A stretch of DNA of 7,250 nucleotides from an uncultured Clostridia bacterium (GTDB lineage Bacteria; Bacillota_I; Bacilli_A; RF39; UBA660): positions 1 to 7,250 of the forward strand of contig CAOJDZ010000029.1 of NCBI GenBank assembly GCA_948433815.1, in the 5' to 3' direction. The notes under the pieces are model-generated. The model saw only the letters and a list, made by a program, of their open reading frames with translations, searched no databases and was not told the origin of the DNA. Every line of letters starts with the position of its first letter. Positions within the stretch are counted from its first letter, which is position 1. Position numbers and translations under genes: made by a program. Shown here piece after piece: positions 1 to 5,353 of this stretch.

Positions 1-512
1 CTACATTTAAATTTAAACTCATTATTATTCCATATAATATTGTGATTATCTTCTTTTATTTTATATTTTTTATTATTGTATAACGGATAATATATCATTA
101 CATTATGTATTTTATCTCTACCAGAAAAATCAAATAATTTATATAGTAAAACTTGTATTAGTTCTTCTACTACTAAAAATTTATCTTTTAGTTCATTTTT
201 GTATAGTATGTTTAGATCAATGTCACTGTTCCATCTATTTAGATTTCTTGCATAACTTCCATGTAAAAAAATAGTAACTTTATTTTTTAAAATTGGTTTA
301 AATATTTTTATAACCTTTTTTATGTACTTTAAATCTAGTTTATTTTTTTGATAAAGTATTTTTTCATAATTTATATAATTGTAATCTATTAAAGCATAAT
401 TATATTTAATTTGAAGTTTCGCCTTTTCTTTCTTATATTCTATTTTTATCTTTTTATATTTTTTTATTATTTTTTGATAACTTAATTTATCTGTTTTATA
501 AATAAATTCCAT
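1..512 (-). CDS. Nucleotidyltransferase-fold protein, N-terminal part (cut by the left window edge)
   Basis: An open frame begins with ATG at 512-510, preceded by GAGG at 520-523, 7 nt from the start. It stays open for 170 codons and leaves the window, so the C-terminus is not seen. The first 65 or so residues are rich in Lys, Tyr and Ile and probably helical or coiled coil. Residues 79-101 then carry the polymerase-beta-type nucleotidyltransferase signature: a hydrophobic strand, HGSYARN with G85-S86, and SDIDLN with D97 and D99 as presumed metal ligands. A following strand near 137-142 (NVMIYY) shows no obvious third carboxylate. Proteins with this core transfer a nucleotide to small molecules, RNA or proteins, and include aminoglycoside enzymes and MNT-type antitoxins; the substrate here cannot be told. 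The gene lies just after the terminator of the regulator gene, and I see no clear promoter of its own. The fold is fairly sure; the role is unknown. Confidence 0.75.
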   Translation of the reverse strand, partial: MEFIYKTDKLSYQKIIKKYKKIKIEYKKEKAKLQIKYNYALIDYNYINYEKILYQKNKLDLKYIKKVIKIFKPILKNKVTIFLHGSYARNLNRWNSDIDLNILYKNELKDKFLVVEELIQVLLYKLFDFSGRDKIHNVMIYYPLYNNKKYKIKEDNHNIIWNNNEFKFKC

Positions 513-544
513 AATTTGACCTCTTAAAACTTTCTAACAAAATA

Positions 545-566
545 ATACCACCTGTATAGGCGGTAT
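545..566 (-). terminator. Intrinsic terminator after the HTH/WYL regulator gene
   Basis: Read on the minus strand, ATACCGCC and GGTGGTAT form an 8-bp stem with one G-U pair and a 6-nt loop. It is followed by TATTTTG, a short T-rich tract. It starts 11 nt beyond the regulator stop codon and ends about 22 nt before the ribosome binding site of the nucleotidyltransferase gene. The T tract is imperfect, so read-through into that gene is possible. Confidence 0.6.
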
Positions 567-576
567 ATGGTCGGTA

Positions 577-1203
577 TTAAAATTTTACATTAATTTTTTT
601 AGGGTCAAATTTTTCTTCAAGTATTTCAGCTTCTAAAATTCTTTTTAAATGAAATTGTCTCATGTCATCTTTTTCTTCCCAGTAAGATGAACACCACCAA
701 TCATCTTGAAATAGGTATAGACCTAAAGGATAAATTGTTCTTATAGATTCTCCGTGCTTTAAATTGTAATATTTTATTTTTAATTTAAAGTTATGCTTTA
801 AAGCCTTACTTATAGCGTTATATACTATTAGTTCTTTATCATTTGCTATGAGTTTACTATTTTTGTTTTCTTCACTTAAGATATTAGCATTTATTTTATT
901 TGTTAAATTAATAATGTTTTCTCTTGTTTCTTCATTTTTTATAAATGTAATTGATTTTTTAAGAACTTCCATATCTGATTCAGTAAAAGTTATTCTTGGT
1001 AAATTAACTTCTTGCCTTAAAATGTATCCTCCATAAGGACCTCTTATAGTATCTACATATATTCCTGCTTCTTCTAGGAAAAGTTTATATTCTCTAATAG
1101 TTCTTTCGGATACTTCTAATCTTTCTCCTAATTCTTTAATACTATATTTTCTTCCTGTTTTTAATAATTCTATCATAGTGATAAGATTTGATAATTTTGC
1201 CAT
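577..1203 (-). CDS. HTH/WYL-domain transcriptional regulator, short form
   Basis: A 208-residue DNA-binding protein. Residues 5-62 form a winged helix-turn-helix of the HTH_11/DeoR type: helix SIKELGERLE, recognition helix SERTIREYKLFLEE at about 32-46, and the wing GPYGGYIL at 55-62. Residues 125-197 match a WYL domain: 'YYNLKHGESIRTIYPLGLYLFQ', the sheet strand DDWWCSSYW, then MRQFHLKRI. In the usual family the strand reads WYLvAy and the last block RtFRLDRI; here WYL is replaced by WWC. WYL proteins commonly run to about 300 residues with a WCX tail; this one ends right after the WYL fold. Such proteins usually repress or activate nearby genes, with the WYL domain sensing a ligand, often nucleic acid or a nucleotide. 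It is last in the 3244-577 unit, 29 nt after the previous gene, with AAGGTG before ATG. A local target is plausible but inferred. Confidence 0.82.
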   Translation of the reverse strand: MAKLSNLITMIELLKTGRKYSIKELGERLEVSERTIREYKLFLEEAGIYVDTIRGPYGGYILRQEVNLPRITFTESDMEVLKKSITFIKNEETRENIINLTNKINANILSEENKNSKLIANDKELIVYNAISKALKHNFKLKIKYYNLKHGESIRTIYPLGLYLFQDDWWCSSYWEEKDDMRQFHLKRILEAEILEEKFDPKKINVKF

Positions 1204-1232
1204 TTAATTCACCTTAATGTTTTTTTAGAATC

Positions 1233-1670
1233 TTATTTATAAGTATCATATTTATCTTTACCATATAGTCTATACATTTTATTTAAAGATTTATTTCCTT
1301 TAGATTGTAATAATTCTATAGATTCTGTTTCTAAATATCTTAATCCTTCATTTAAACTATGAGAACTAAGATCTTCTAATACTTCAAATGCTTGTGTTTC
1401 AGTGTAAGGATCTTCTCCTACTTCATTTCCTAAAGTTAGTCTATAGCTAAAGTTAACCATTCTATAAATTTGAAGTAAAGAACCTTTTTTTAATATTTTT
1501 ATTATAGATGGATAATTAATAGTTAAATATTTTATGTCATAATCACTTAAGGAAGATAAACTAGTTCCTTTATATTCTGTACATTTTATTCCAGTGCCTG
1601 TAATTATTCCATCCATACTATTTATATATATGGTATAACCTCTTAATAATAATTTTTCTAAGTTTTGCAT
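1233..1670 (-). CDS. Unrecognised 145-residue protein
   Basis: I do not recognise a family. The protein has no signal peptide, membrane segment or metal-binding motif. The N-terminal half looks like mixed strands with Gly turns (GYTIYINSMDGIITGTGIKC), the middle contains YPSIIKILKKGSLLQIYRM, and the C-terminal third (about 91-145) is helical and charged, ending in a basic, Tyr-rich tail. It is a real gene by context: ATG lies 9 nt after the stop of the small GNAT gene, and its ribosome binding site GGAG at 1677-1680 touches that stop codon, so the two are probably translationally coupled. It precedes the HTH/WYL regulator by 29 nt. Codon use matches the neighbours. It is likely a soluble cytoplasmic protein working with the ParB-like and GNAT proteins of the same unit, which is inference from operon position only. 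Confidence 0.6.
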   Translation of the reverse strand: MQNLEKLLLRGYTIYINSMDGIITGTGIKCTEYKGTSLSSLSDYDIKYLTINYPSIIKILKKGSLLQIYRMVNFSYRLTLGNEVGEDPYTETQAFEVLEDLSSHSLNEGLRYLETESIELLQSKGNKSLNKMYRLYGKDKYDTYK

Positions 1671-1679
1671 GCCTCGCTC

Positions 1680-2015
1680 CTATTCTATGTAACAAATATA
1701 TTTTACTACACTTTCTTTTCTAGATACTTCTATTCCTTTGTTATTTTCTATTATTCTTCTCATTATTATGTTATTAATGGGAATTAAAGTTTCAAAGTCT
1801 TTTATATTTTTTTCTTTTAGTTTTTTTAATAAATATTTAAAAAGTGTAGTTCCATATCCATTATAGCGTTCACTTTCTAGAATGTAAATATATAAATCAT
1901 CCATTATTATAAACCCGAGTATTTTATCCTCTTTTTTTAAAATATAACATTCATTTTTATTAATGAGATTAAACTTTACTTTTTCTTCTTCACTCATTTT
2001 TAGTAGTTTTAACAT
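1680..2015 (-). CDS. Very small GNAT-like acetyltransferase
   Basis: A 111-residue protein with the core of the GNAT fold. Residues 33-47 form a strand pair (LGFIIMDDLYIYILE). Residues 50-55 (RYNGYG) match the acetyl-CoA pyrophosphate loop R/Q-x-x-G-x-G/A, followed by an amphipathic helix TLFKYLLKKLKEKN. Strand FETLIPI, then NNIIMRRIIENNKGIEV, fits motif B and its helix before the last strands. Typical GNAT enzymes have 140-170 residues; the N-terminal helices are largely missing, so this is a minimal or reduced form that may be cofactor-binding only. ATG is chosen because GGAGG at 2022-2026 lies 6 nt upstream; an ATG at codon 7 has no such site. The start overlaps the end of the ParB-like gene by 7 nt, and the next gene begins 9 nt after its stop, so all three are probably co-translated. 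The substrate is unknown. Confidence 0.7.
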   Translation of the reverse strand: MLKLLKMSEEEKVKFNLINKNECYILKKEDKILGFIIMDDLYIYILESERYNGYGTTLFKYLLKKLKEKNIKDFETLIPINNIIMRRIIENNKGIEVSRKESVVKYICYIE

Positions 2016-3244
2016 TTTGGGCCTCCATATTCATAATTATCCATTAAGTCTGGGACAACTTGAGAAAGAAAAGCTAAAAAGGATTCATCATTACTTTTAA
2101 ACATCCAATCAATAGAATACTCTTCTTTTTCTCTTCTTATTACTTCTCCAACATATTTAATAAGTTCTTCATCTGTAAGTGTTAAAGAGCCTCCACTTTT
2201 TAATTCCACTATAGTTCTTCCAGTCATTTTGTGGTTTTCATCTAATTCTTTTTTTACCCAGTCAGATATATTTAAAACAGATAATAAATAGTTTGAATAA
2301 GTTTTGATATAGTCTATGTTTTCGACTAATGCTGGGATTCTATATTTTTCATGTATCTCTTTTTCTTTTTCAATATTACCTTTAGCATGCATCATTTCTA
2401 TTAAATAAAGAGTTCTTAACACAGAGAATCTGTGCATACCATTACTTCCAATTGTATACTTTCCTTCACTTGCTTCTTTAATTTTTAACGGTTCAGTGTC
2501 AAAACTGTTTCTTAATAAAGAAACTCCATCTTCAATTGTTAAATCAAGCATAGATAAAGCCCTTAAATGATATGTATCGTTTCTAGAAGAATCAAAAAAA
2601 CTTGGAAAAGATTTCAATAAATCATTAGTATTAGTATGGAATTCATAATCATATCCTAATACATTACCTATACTTATTAATTCTTTTTGTTCGTCAGTAT
2701 TTATTCGATATTCAGAAATTATATAATTTATATCTTTCTCACTAAAAAGAGTAAGTGGAACTTTTTCTTTCATCTCTTCATATGAAGTTCCATTTCTAAT
2801 TAAAAATCTTGCCGTATCAAAACTTACACTTGTTTTAGACATATCTAATCCTTGTTCTAATTTTCTTAATCTTTCTTCTTTTCTTTGGGCATTTTCTTCC
2901 TCTCTTGCTTCTATTTTCGCTTTAGTATTTAAGGATTGCTTGTATGCAAACTTAGTGATCTCATCAATCTGTTTTAAACTTACCCCATCTTTTATTAGAC
3001 ATCTTTTTAATAGCATAATTATAAATACACAAGCATCTCCAGTTGTATTAATATATGTAGAAATTACTCTAGTTAAGTCACTTCTATCTAATGCTTTTTT
3101 ATTTTGAGATTTGATTGTATTATAAAATGAATTTAATGTTTCTAAGGAAACTATTCCGCTTTGAAAAAGTCGTTCTTTCCAAGAAAATATTTCTTCAACG
3201 TTACAAGAATTATCAAATAAATTTACAAATTCATCTAGTATCAT
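2009..3244 (-). CDS. 411-residue protein with a ParB/sulfiredoxin-like G-x-H-R motif
   Basis: This is the largest gene of the window, with GGAGG 4 nt before ATG. Residues 1-105 are mostly helical. Residues 108-131 are a highly charged predicted coiled coil (EAREEENAQRKEERLRKLE). Residues 140-250 look helical, including repeated short units beginning FLIRNGTSYEEM. Residues 261-284 carry GKYTIGSNGMHRFSVL, which resembles the G-x-H-R core of ParB-like nucleotide-binding/nuclease and sulfiredoxin folds (G269, H271, R272). It is followed by a helix and YRIPALVEN (301-309), like the next ParB strand. In classical ParB proteins this motif is near the N-terminus with a DNA-binding HTH after it; here it is in the C-terminal half and no HTH is evident, so a plasmid-partition role is not supported. 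ParB-like domains also occur as CTPases, nucleases and in DNA-modification proteins. It heads the unit down to 577 and overlaps the small GNAT gene. The function is not established. Confidence 0.6.
   Translation of the reverse strand: MILDEFVNLFDNSCNVEEIFSWKERLFQSGIVSLETLNSFYNTIKSQNKKALDRSDLTRVISTYINTTGDACVFIIMLLKRCLIKDGVSLKQIDEITKFAYKQSLNTKAKIEAREEENAQRKEERLRKLEQGLDMSKTSVSFDTARFLIRNGTSYEEMKEKVPLTLFSEKDINYIISEYRINTDEQKELISIGNVLGYDYEFHTNTNDLLKSFPSFFDSSRNDTYHLRALSMLDLTIEDGVSLLRNSFDTEPLKIKEASEGKYTIGSNGMHRFSVLRTLYLIEMMHAKGNIEKEKEIHEKYRIPALVENIDYIKTYSNYLLSVLNISDWVKKELDENHKMTGRTIVELKSGGSLTLTDEELIKYVGEVIRREKEEYSIDWMFKSNDESFLAFLSQVVPDLMDNYEYGGPKC
2022..2026 (-). promoter_or_regulatory. Ribosome binding site inside the end of the ParB-like gene
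   Basis: GGAGG on the minus strand, 6 nt before the ATG of the small GNAT gene, lies within the last codons (Gly-Gly) of the upstream gene. It fixes the GNAT start and indicates translational coupling across the 7-nt overlap. Confidence 0.7.
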
Positions 3245-3264
3245 AGTTCCTCCATTATGTTTTT

Positions 3265-3284
3265 ATTATACAAAATTTATTATA
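3265..3284 (-). promoter_or_regulatory. Possible promoter -10 elements for the ParB-like operon
   Basis: Two perfect TATAAT hexamers occur on the minus strand at 3284-3279 and 3270-3265, just after the terminator of the previous unit and upstream of GGAGG. The first has TGTAAA 17 nt upstream, overlapping the terminator hairpin, as a weak -35; the second has only a T run at the -35 position. The setting between a terminator and a start codon supports a promoter, but AT-rich DNA gives such hexamers by chance. Confidence 0.4.
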
Positions 3285-3286
3285 AG

Positions 3287-3317
3287 AAAAAAAGATTAAT
3301 TTTTACATTAACCTTTT
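3287..3317 (-). terminator. Intrinsic terminator overlapping the stop codon of the 173-residue gene
   Basis: On the minus strand, AAAAGGTTAAT and ATTAATCTTTT pair over 11 bp with one G-U pair and a 6-nt loop (GTAAAA), and a run of seven T follows, four of them within the stem. The left arm contains the last codons and TAA stop of the upstream gene. It separates the 4372-3308 unit from the 3244-577 unit. G+C content of the stem is low, so efficiency may be partial. Confidence 0.55.
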
Positions 3318-3829
3318 AGTTTATATTGCAATCGCAAATCATCTTGTTCTTCTTTTGAACAGTAGTATTCATTTATAAAATGACTTTCTTTTCCTTCAAA
3401 GAAGTTAGAAAAATCAACAGTTTCAAAATGAGTTTTTGAAAAAACTAATGAAGACTTTAATAAAAGTTCTCTTATACTAATAAACATATCCTTAATATTA
3501 TCTGACTTATCTATAGATGATAAAACAATATGGTCAAAAAGTCTTTCTCTTTCTTCTTCTGGTAATGCTCTAATAAAATCTTCTAGCATAATTTCATTAT
3601 AATTAGTTATTTTTAAAGTATTATCTTCACAAAAAATATTATAAGGATAATAATCACATAGTATTTCCATTTCTTCTTTAGTAAATCCAATAACTTCGAT
3701 AGATTCTTCATAATAGCCATTGTCTTTATGTTCAAATAGCAGCATTGAAATAAAGTAATAATACTTTTTTCTAAAATCTATAAAAGATGGTACTTCAAAT
3801 CTATGCACATATACTGTTTTAGTTCCCAT
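3308..3829 (-). CDS. Unrecognised 173-residue acidic protein
   Basis: No family is recognised. The protein begins with a strand (TKTVYVHRFEVPSF) and an aromatic segment DFRKKYYYFISMLLF at 19-32, then VIGFTKEEMEILCDYYPYNIF and a stretch of strands (TLKITNY). The central part, EDFIRALPEEERERLFDHIV (83-102), and IKDMFISIRELLLKSSLVF (112-130) look like amphipathic helices. There is no signal peptide or clear membrane helix, and three scattered Cys (58, 67, 157) do not form a motif. ATG is preceded by GAGGTG at 3835-3840, 5 nt from the start. It lies 33 nt after the 169-residue gene, so the two probably share a transcript, which ends at the overlapping terminator. Real coding is supported by the ribosome binding site, the neighbours' orientation and an uninterrupted frame; the function is unknown. 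Confidence 0.55.
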   Translation of the reverse strand: MGTKTVYVHRFEVPSFIDFRKKYYYFISMLLFEHKDNGYYEESIEVIGFTKEEMEILCDYYPYNIFCEDNTLKITNYNEIMLEDFIRALPEEERERLFDHIVLSSIDKSDNIKDMFISIRELLLKSSLVFSKTHFETVDFSNFFEGKESHFINEYYCSKEEQDDLRLQYKLKG

Positions 3830-3862
3830 AATAACACCTCTTTTCGTATATTATAAATAAAT

Positions 3863-4372
3863 TTATGAATTCCAATGTTTTCTTTCTAATGCTAACTTTA
3901 GTAAACTTTCTGTGTCGTCTACTATTTTTTCACCATTGTAAGCAGAAATATTTTGTGATTCATTTAAAGCAAAAAAATATCTCAAAGTAATTAATTGTTC
4001 TTCAGTAAGTTCTTTTTGGTTTATTTTTGAATCTGGAACTTGTGTTTTATCTGTATAACATAATTCTTTATAACCTATTAATTCAGTACGGCAAAATAGT
4101 GCTAATCCATAGTAATGTATTAATATAGATCTTTTATCAAATAATGGATATGTTACTTGATTTTTATTATCTCCTATAAATGTATCTCCATACATCTTTC
4201 TTCCTATCCATAAAGCACTACTTTCTACTTGTTGCCAATAGTTATTTCCTGTATAGCCTTTAGCTAAATAAAATGTCCCATCAGGCTTTATAAAAGCATT
4301 TTTTCTTGTAAATAGTTTTTCATTTAATTTTGCATCATCTAGACTAAATAAAATTATATCTTTCTTTTTCAT
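3863..4372 (-). CDS. Unrecognised 169-residue protein
   Basis: I do not recognise this protein. Visible features are an N-terminal MKKKDIILFSLDDAKLNEK, a Gly/aromatic-rich part at 27-62 (IKPDGTFYLAKGYTGNNYW, then SSALWIGRKMYG), a hydrophobic segment KRSILIHYYGLALFCRTE at 80-97 that is too polar for a confident membrane helix, and a helical C-terminus beginning ELTEEQLITLRYFFALNES. The abundance of Trp and Tyr suggests a compact soluble fold. ATG is preceded by AGGAG at 4380-4384, 7 nt away. It is the first gene after the promoter and palindromes at 4409-4442 and is followed after 33 nt by the 173-residue gene, also unrecognised; the two are likely partners. The initial Lys run followed by a short hydrophobic stretch is too short for a signal peptide, so a cytoplasmic location is inferred. 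Confidence 0.55.
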   Translation of the reverse strand: MKKKDIILFSLDDAKLNEKLFTRKNAFIKPDGTFYLAKGYTGNNYWQQVESSALWIGRKMYGDTFIGDNKNQVTYPLFDKRSILIHYYGLALFCRTELIGYKELCYTDKTQVPDSKINQKELTEEQLITLRYFFALNESQNISAYNGEKIVDDTESLLKLALERKHWNS

Positions 4373-4408
4373 ATAGCTACTCCTAATTAACCTTCAACGT
4401 CTACTTAG

Positions 4409-4435
4409 ATGTTATGATAACATATTAATTATGTT
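4409..4435. promoter_or_regulatory. Overlapping palindromes, operator candidate
   Basis: ATGTTATGATAACAT at 4409-4423 is a perfect 6-3-6 palindrome. AACATA and TATGTT at 4419-4435 form a second palindrome with 6-bp arms around 5 nt. They share AACAT, so three half-sites of the form ATGTT/AACAT are arranged in tandem. The first palindrome covers the -10 of the promoter for the 4372-3308 unit, the usual position for a repressor site. AT-rich sequence makes chance palindromes common, so this is a candidate only. Confidence 0.5.
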
Positions 4436-4442
4436 TTTTACA
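4414..4442 (-). promoter_or_regulatory. Promoter of the 4372-3308 gene pair (extended -10)
   Basis: On the minus strand TGTTATCAT at 4422-4414 gives an extended -10 (TG-n-TATCAT, 5 of 6 matches). A weak -35, TGTAAA, lies 17 nt upstream at 4442-4437, next to the stop codon of the radical SAM gene. The predicted start near 4407 leaves a leader of about 35 nt before the first gene. Confidence 0.5.
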
Positions 4443-4443
4443 G

Positions 4444-5259
4444 TTATTTTTTTACTAATTCATCATGAAAAAAGTAAATTTTATATTTTATATTATTATT
4501 TATACAAAACGAGTTAATTTCTTTACTTAATTCCACCCAATATTCTTTATTATTTCTATAATATATTTCATAGTAATATTTATAAAGACGAGGATATTTT
4601 TTATTTATATAATTCATAATTGTTATTTTATAAGGTCCTCTTAGGTTTAGGTTTTCAAACCAGTATTCATCTGTGTATTCTTTTGTTTTTTCAATTATTT
4701 TTTTATAATCTGTGATATATGGAAATATTGGAGACATAAATACTACTGTTCTTATACCATTTTCATGCAATTGTTTTAATGTATCGATTCTACTTTCTAT
4801 ACTGCTTGCATTATCCATATCATTTTTAAAATCTTCATCTACTGTATTTATAGATAAACATACTGTTAAATTTTTTATTTGTTTTAATAAATCTAAATCT
4901 CTTAATATTAGGCTAGACTTAGTTGAAATAGTCAAATTACATTCAGCATTAACTAAAGATTCAAGTATTTTTCTAGTTATTAAATACTCTTCTTCACTAG
5001 GATTATAACAGTCAGTTACCGAAGACATAAAGACTTCTTTATTTTTTATTTTATTTACATTTAATGGTTTATCACAAATTTTTACATCTATAAATGTTCC
5101 CCACTCTTCTTCATGTCCTGTAAATCTTTTCATAAATGATGCATAACAATATTTACAAGCGTGACTACACCCTACATAAGGATTTATTACATAATCACTA
5201 GCTGGTAAATTACTTTTAGTTATATAATCTTTTGTATTTATTATTTTTTCTATTACCAT
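4444..5259 (-). CDS. SPL-like radical SAM protein (resembles 'radical SAM mobile pair protein B')
   Basis: A 271-residue member of the spore-photoproduct-lyase-like radical SAM group (COG1533 type). NPYVGCSHACKYCYA at 26-40 carries the C31-x3-C35-x2-C38 cluster that binds the 4Fe-4S centre and S-adenosylmethionine. Next come FMSSVTDCYNPSEEEY (77-92), ISTKSSLILRDLDLLK (111-126), LSINTVDEDF and a barrel strand VVFMSPIFPYITD (172-184), all in the expected order. From memory, ASDYVINPYVG at the start, ASFMKRFTGH after the cluster and ENLNLRGPY at 202-210 resemble the family named radical SAM mobile pair protein B, found next to a second radical SAM protein; no such partner is in this window. Cys84 stands where relatives usually have Pro (TDPYNP). 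ATG is preceded by GGAAGTG. The gene has its own promoter and no clear terminator before the next promoter. The reaction and substrate are unknown. Confidence 0.85.
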   Translation of the reverse strand: MVIEKIINTKDYITKSNLPASDYVINPYVGCSHACKYCYASFMKRFTGHEEEWGTFIDVKICDKPLNVNKIKNKEVFMSSVTDCYNPSEEEYLITRKILESLVNAECNLTISTKSSLILRDLDLLKQIKNLTVCLSINTVDEDFKNDMDNASSIESRIDTLKQLHENGIRTVVFMSPIFPYITDYKKIIEKTKEYTDEYWFENLNLRGPYKITIMNYINKKYPRLYKYYYEIYYRNNKEYWVELSKEINSFCINNNIKYKIYFFHDELVKK

Positions 5260-5264
5260 TATTT

Positions 5265-5306
5265 CACTTCCATAAATAATATATCATGTGTTATTATTTT
5301 AGTCAA
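5265..5306 (-). promoter_or_regulatory. Strong promoter of the radical SAM gene, abutting its ribosome binding site
   Basis: On the minus strand, TTGACT (5306-5301, 5 of 6 matches) is followed by a 17-nt spacer and TATATT (5283-5278, 5 of 6), with TG one base before the -10 (extended form). Transcription would start near 5271, at the first G of the ribosome binding site GGAAGTG (5271-5265). The leader would thus be only about 12 nt long. Confidence 0.75.
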
Positions 5307-5329
5307 TCAAATGTTCGTTGTTTGTTTTT

Positions 5330-5353
5330 AAAAAAAAGTTTCTAGTAGAAACT
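5330..5353 (-). terminator. Strong intrinsic terminator overlapping the stop codon of the CorA-like gene
   Basis: On the minus strand, AGTTTCTACTAGAAACT forms a 7-bp perfect stem with a 3-nt loop and is followed by eight T. The upstream arm includes two bases of the TAG stop codon at 5354-5352. It ends the 6996-5352 transcript before the promoter of the radical SAM gene. Confidence 0.8.

Noticed and set aside
848..1036. Plus-strand open frame of 62 codons inside the HTH/WYL regulator gene
   Set aside because: It is opposite a well-supported gene, has no ribosome binding site of note, and its Leu/Phe/Ser-rich product is typical of the antisense of AT-rich coding DNA.
2009..3244. Plasmid partition protein ParB
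   Set aside because: The motif is in the wrong part of the protein, there is no HTH, no ParA neighbour and no parS-like site, so only a ParB-like domain is claimed.
3830..3862. Internal promoter between the 169- and 173-residue genes (TATAAT on the minus strand near 3849-3854)
   Set aside because: The only -35-like sequence (TTGGAA) is 14 nt away, too close, so the hexamer is probably chance.
4712..5008. Plus-strand open frame of 98 codons inside the radical SAM gene
   Set aside because: The minus-strand frame has conserved SPL motifs across the same bases; the plus-strand product is low-complexity and Ser/Ile/Leu-rich.
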